A model generated the notes under the pieces. That model saw nothing but the letters and a program-made list of their open reading frames with translations. It was not told where the DNA came from and made no database searches. The translations under genes and the position numbers were made by a program. Source: Sphingobacteriaceae bacterium (GTDB taxonomy: Bacteria > Bacteroidota > Bacteroidia > B-17B0 > Aurantibacillaceae). From it: 64,000 bases of DNA. Below are positions 63,681-64,000 of the stretch, piece after piece; within the stretch, counting starts at the first letter, position 1; every line of letters starts with the position of its first letter. The DNA lies in NCBI GenBank assembly GCA_947480015.1, contig CANKBS010000013.1, forward strand, positions 1 through 64,000, in the 5' to 3' direction.

Positions 63681-64000
63681 ATGAAAAAACCAATTCCTGT
63701 TCTTCTTTTTTCTTTGTTGTTGACGAGTTCTTGTTTGAAGCTGGACAGTAACATGTATAATACATCGGACAAGATTAAAGAATATAAACTTGACAATTAT
63801 ACCGGCACTCAAGATTTTATTCTCGATGGAAACTATGCTATTCCGTCATCGCTTGTGTCTATTTTTGACCTGTCTTCTCAGGCTTCTGATGAAAAAAATT
63901 CGACAACTATCAAAGCGTTGTATATTGGTGACATCAGTAAAATAGGAAGCGATACAATTATTTTATATTGTCACGGCAACAAATGGCATATGGATTTTTA
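63681..64000 (+). CDS. Alpha/beta-hydrolase-like lipoprotein, cut by window end
   Basis: The gene begins one base after the previous stop and runs off the window (about 106 codons seen, no stop; not in the ORF track). The start gives a lipoprotein signal with lipobox LLTSSC (Cys 18). Near the visible end, TIILYCHGNKWHMDF resembles the strand-His-Gly oxyanion-hole motif of alpha/beta hydrolases. The catalytic Ser, Asp and His are outside the window. It probably belongs to the lipA-linked operon. Confidence 0.6.
   Translation, partial: MKKPIPVLLFSLLLTSSCLKLDSNMYNTSDKIKEYKLDNYTGTQDFILDGNYAIPSSLVSIFDLSSQASDEKNSTTIKALYIGDISKIGSDTIILYCHGNKWHMDF

Noticed and set aside
1-64000. tRNA, rRNA, CRISPR or prophage genes
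   Set aside because: I looked for tRNA-like ends, repeat-spacer arrays and phage genes and saw none; this was by eye and could miss a degenerate tRNA.

Overview
The window is chromosomal DNA from a member of the Bacteroidota. The support is: a type IX secretion system (T9SS) block (gldJ, a porP/sprF-type gene, porU, porV); three predicted T9SS cargo proteins with C-terminal sorting domains; a TonB-dependent receptor with a carboxypeptidase-regulatory N-terminal domain; a short primary sigma factor of about 287 residues; a fused E1 alpha/beta 2-oxoacid dehydrogenase; and promoter-like sites of the Bacteroidota form TTG/TTTG-N18-23-TAnnTTTG. GldJ suggests a gliding or T9SS-bearing lineage. I cannot place it below class level. 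I saw no rRNA, tRNA, CRISPR, prophage or insertion sequence.

Layout. 1-5100: REP-like intergenic repeats, an RND/MMPL exporter with a YitT-type membrane protein, a TPR gene that has lost its 5' end, and a long inverted repeat. 5.1-7.5 kb (-): GT2 glycosyltransferase, ECF sigma factor and rsmG as a tightly coupled operon. 7.5-12 kb (+): HAD phosphatase, tgt, LptF/G-type permease and a GT-C mannosyltransferase-like protein. 12-16 kb: a CWC-domain/T9SS-cargo fusion and secreted proteins of unknown role. 16-19.4 kb: leucyl aminopeptidase, fluoride channel, queuosine-precursor transporter (which pairs functionally with tgt) and a rhomboid protease. 19.4-22.3 kb (-): NlpC/P60 lipoprotein, HTTM-like protein, OmpH/Skp-like protein and a MazG-like pyrophosphohydrolase. 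22.4-30.5 kb: E1 dehydrogenase, ferredoxin, LuxC-type acyl-CoA reductase, a type-B T9SS cargo, an ABC ATPase with no ordinary start codon, a haem-binding protein and a type-A T9SS cargo.

30.6-37.3 kb (-): RhlE-like helicase, three tandem TRL-type lipoproteins, then a giant coiled-coil gene, zapA and rny. 37.3-42.1 kb (+): an unexplained 449-bp leader region with an intrinsic terminator, rpoD, a MauE/DoxX-thioredoxin-like protein and a CAP plus OmpA-like protein. 42.1-49.8 kb (-): TonB receptor with a small accessory protein, yidC, a dicarboxylate symporter and murF. 49.8-57.9 kb: the T9SS block, with gldJ and porP leftward and porU and porV rightward. 57.9-64 kb: peptide-type ABC binding lipoprotein, flippase, OsmC, lipA between two putative envelope proteins, and a truncated alpha/beta hydrolase at the window edge.

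Most of the window concerns the cell envelope: export (T9SS, YidC, LptF/G-like, RND), wall synthesis (MurF), division (ZapA) and surface display. Many ORF-track starts are too far upstream. I corrected them using signal peptides, overlaps, terminators and -7 boxes. All functional calls come from reading motifs; no database search was run.
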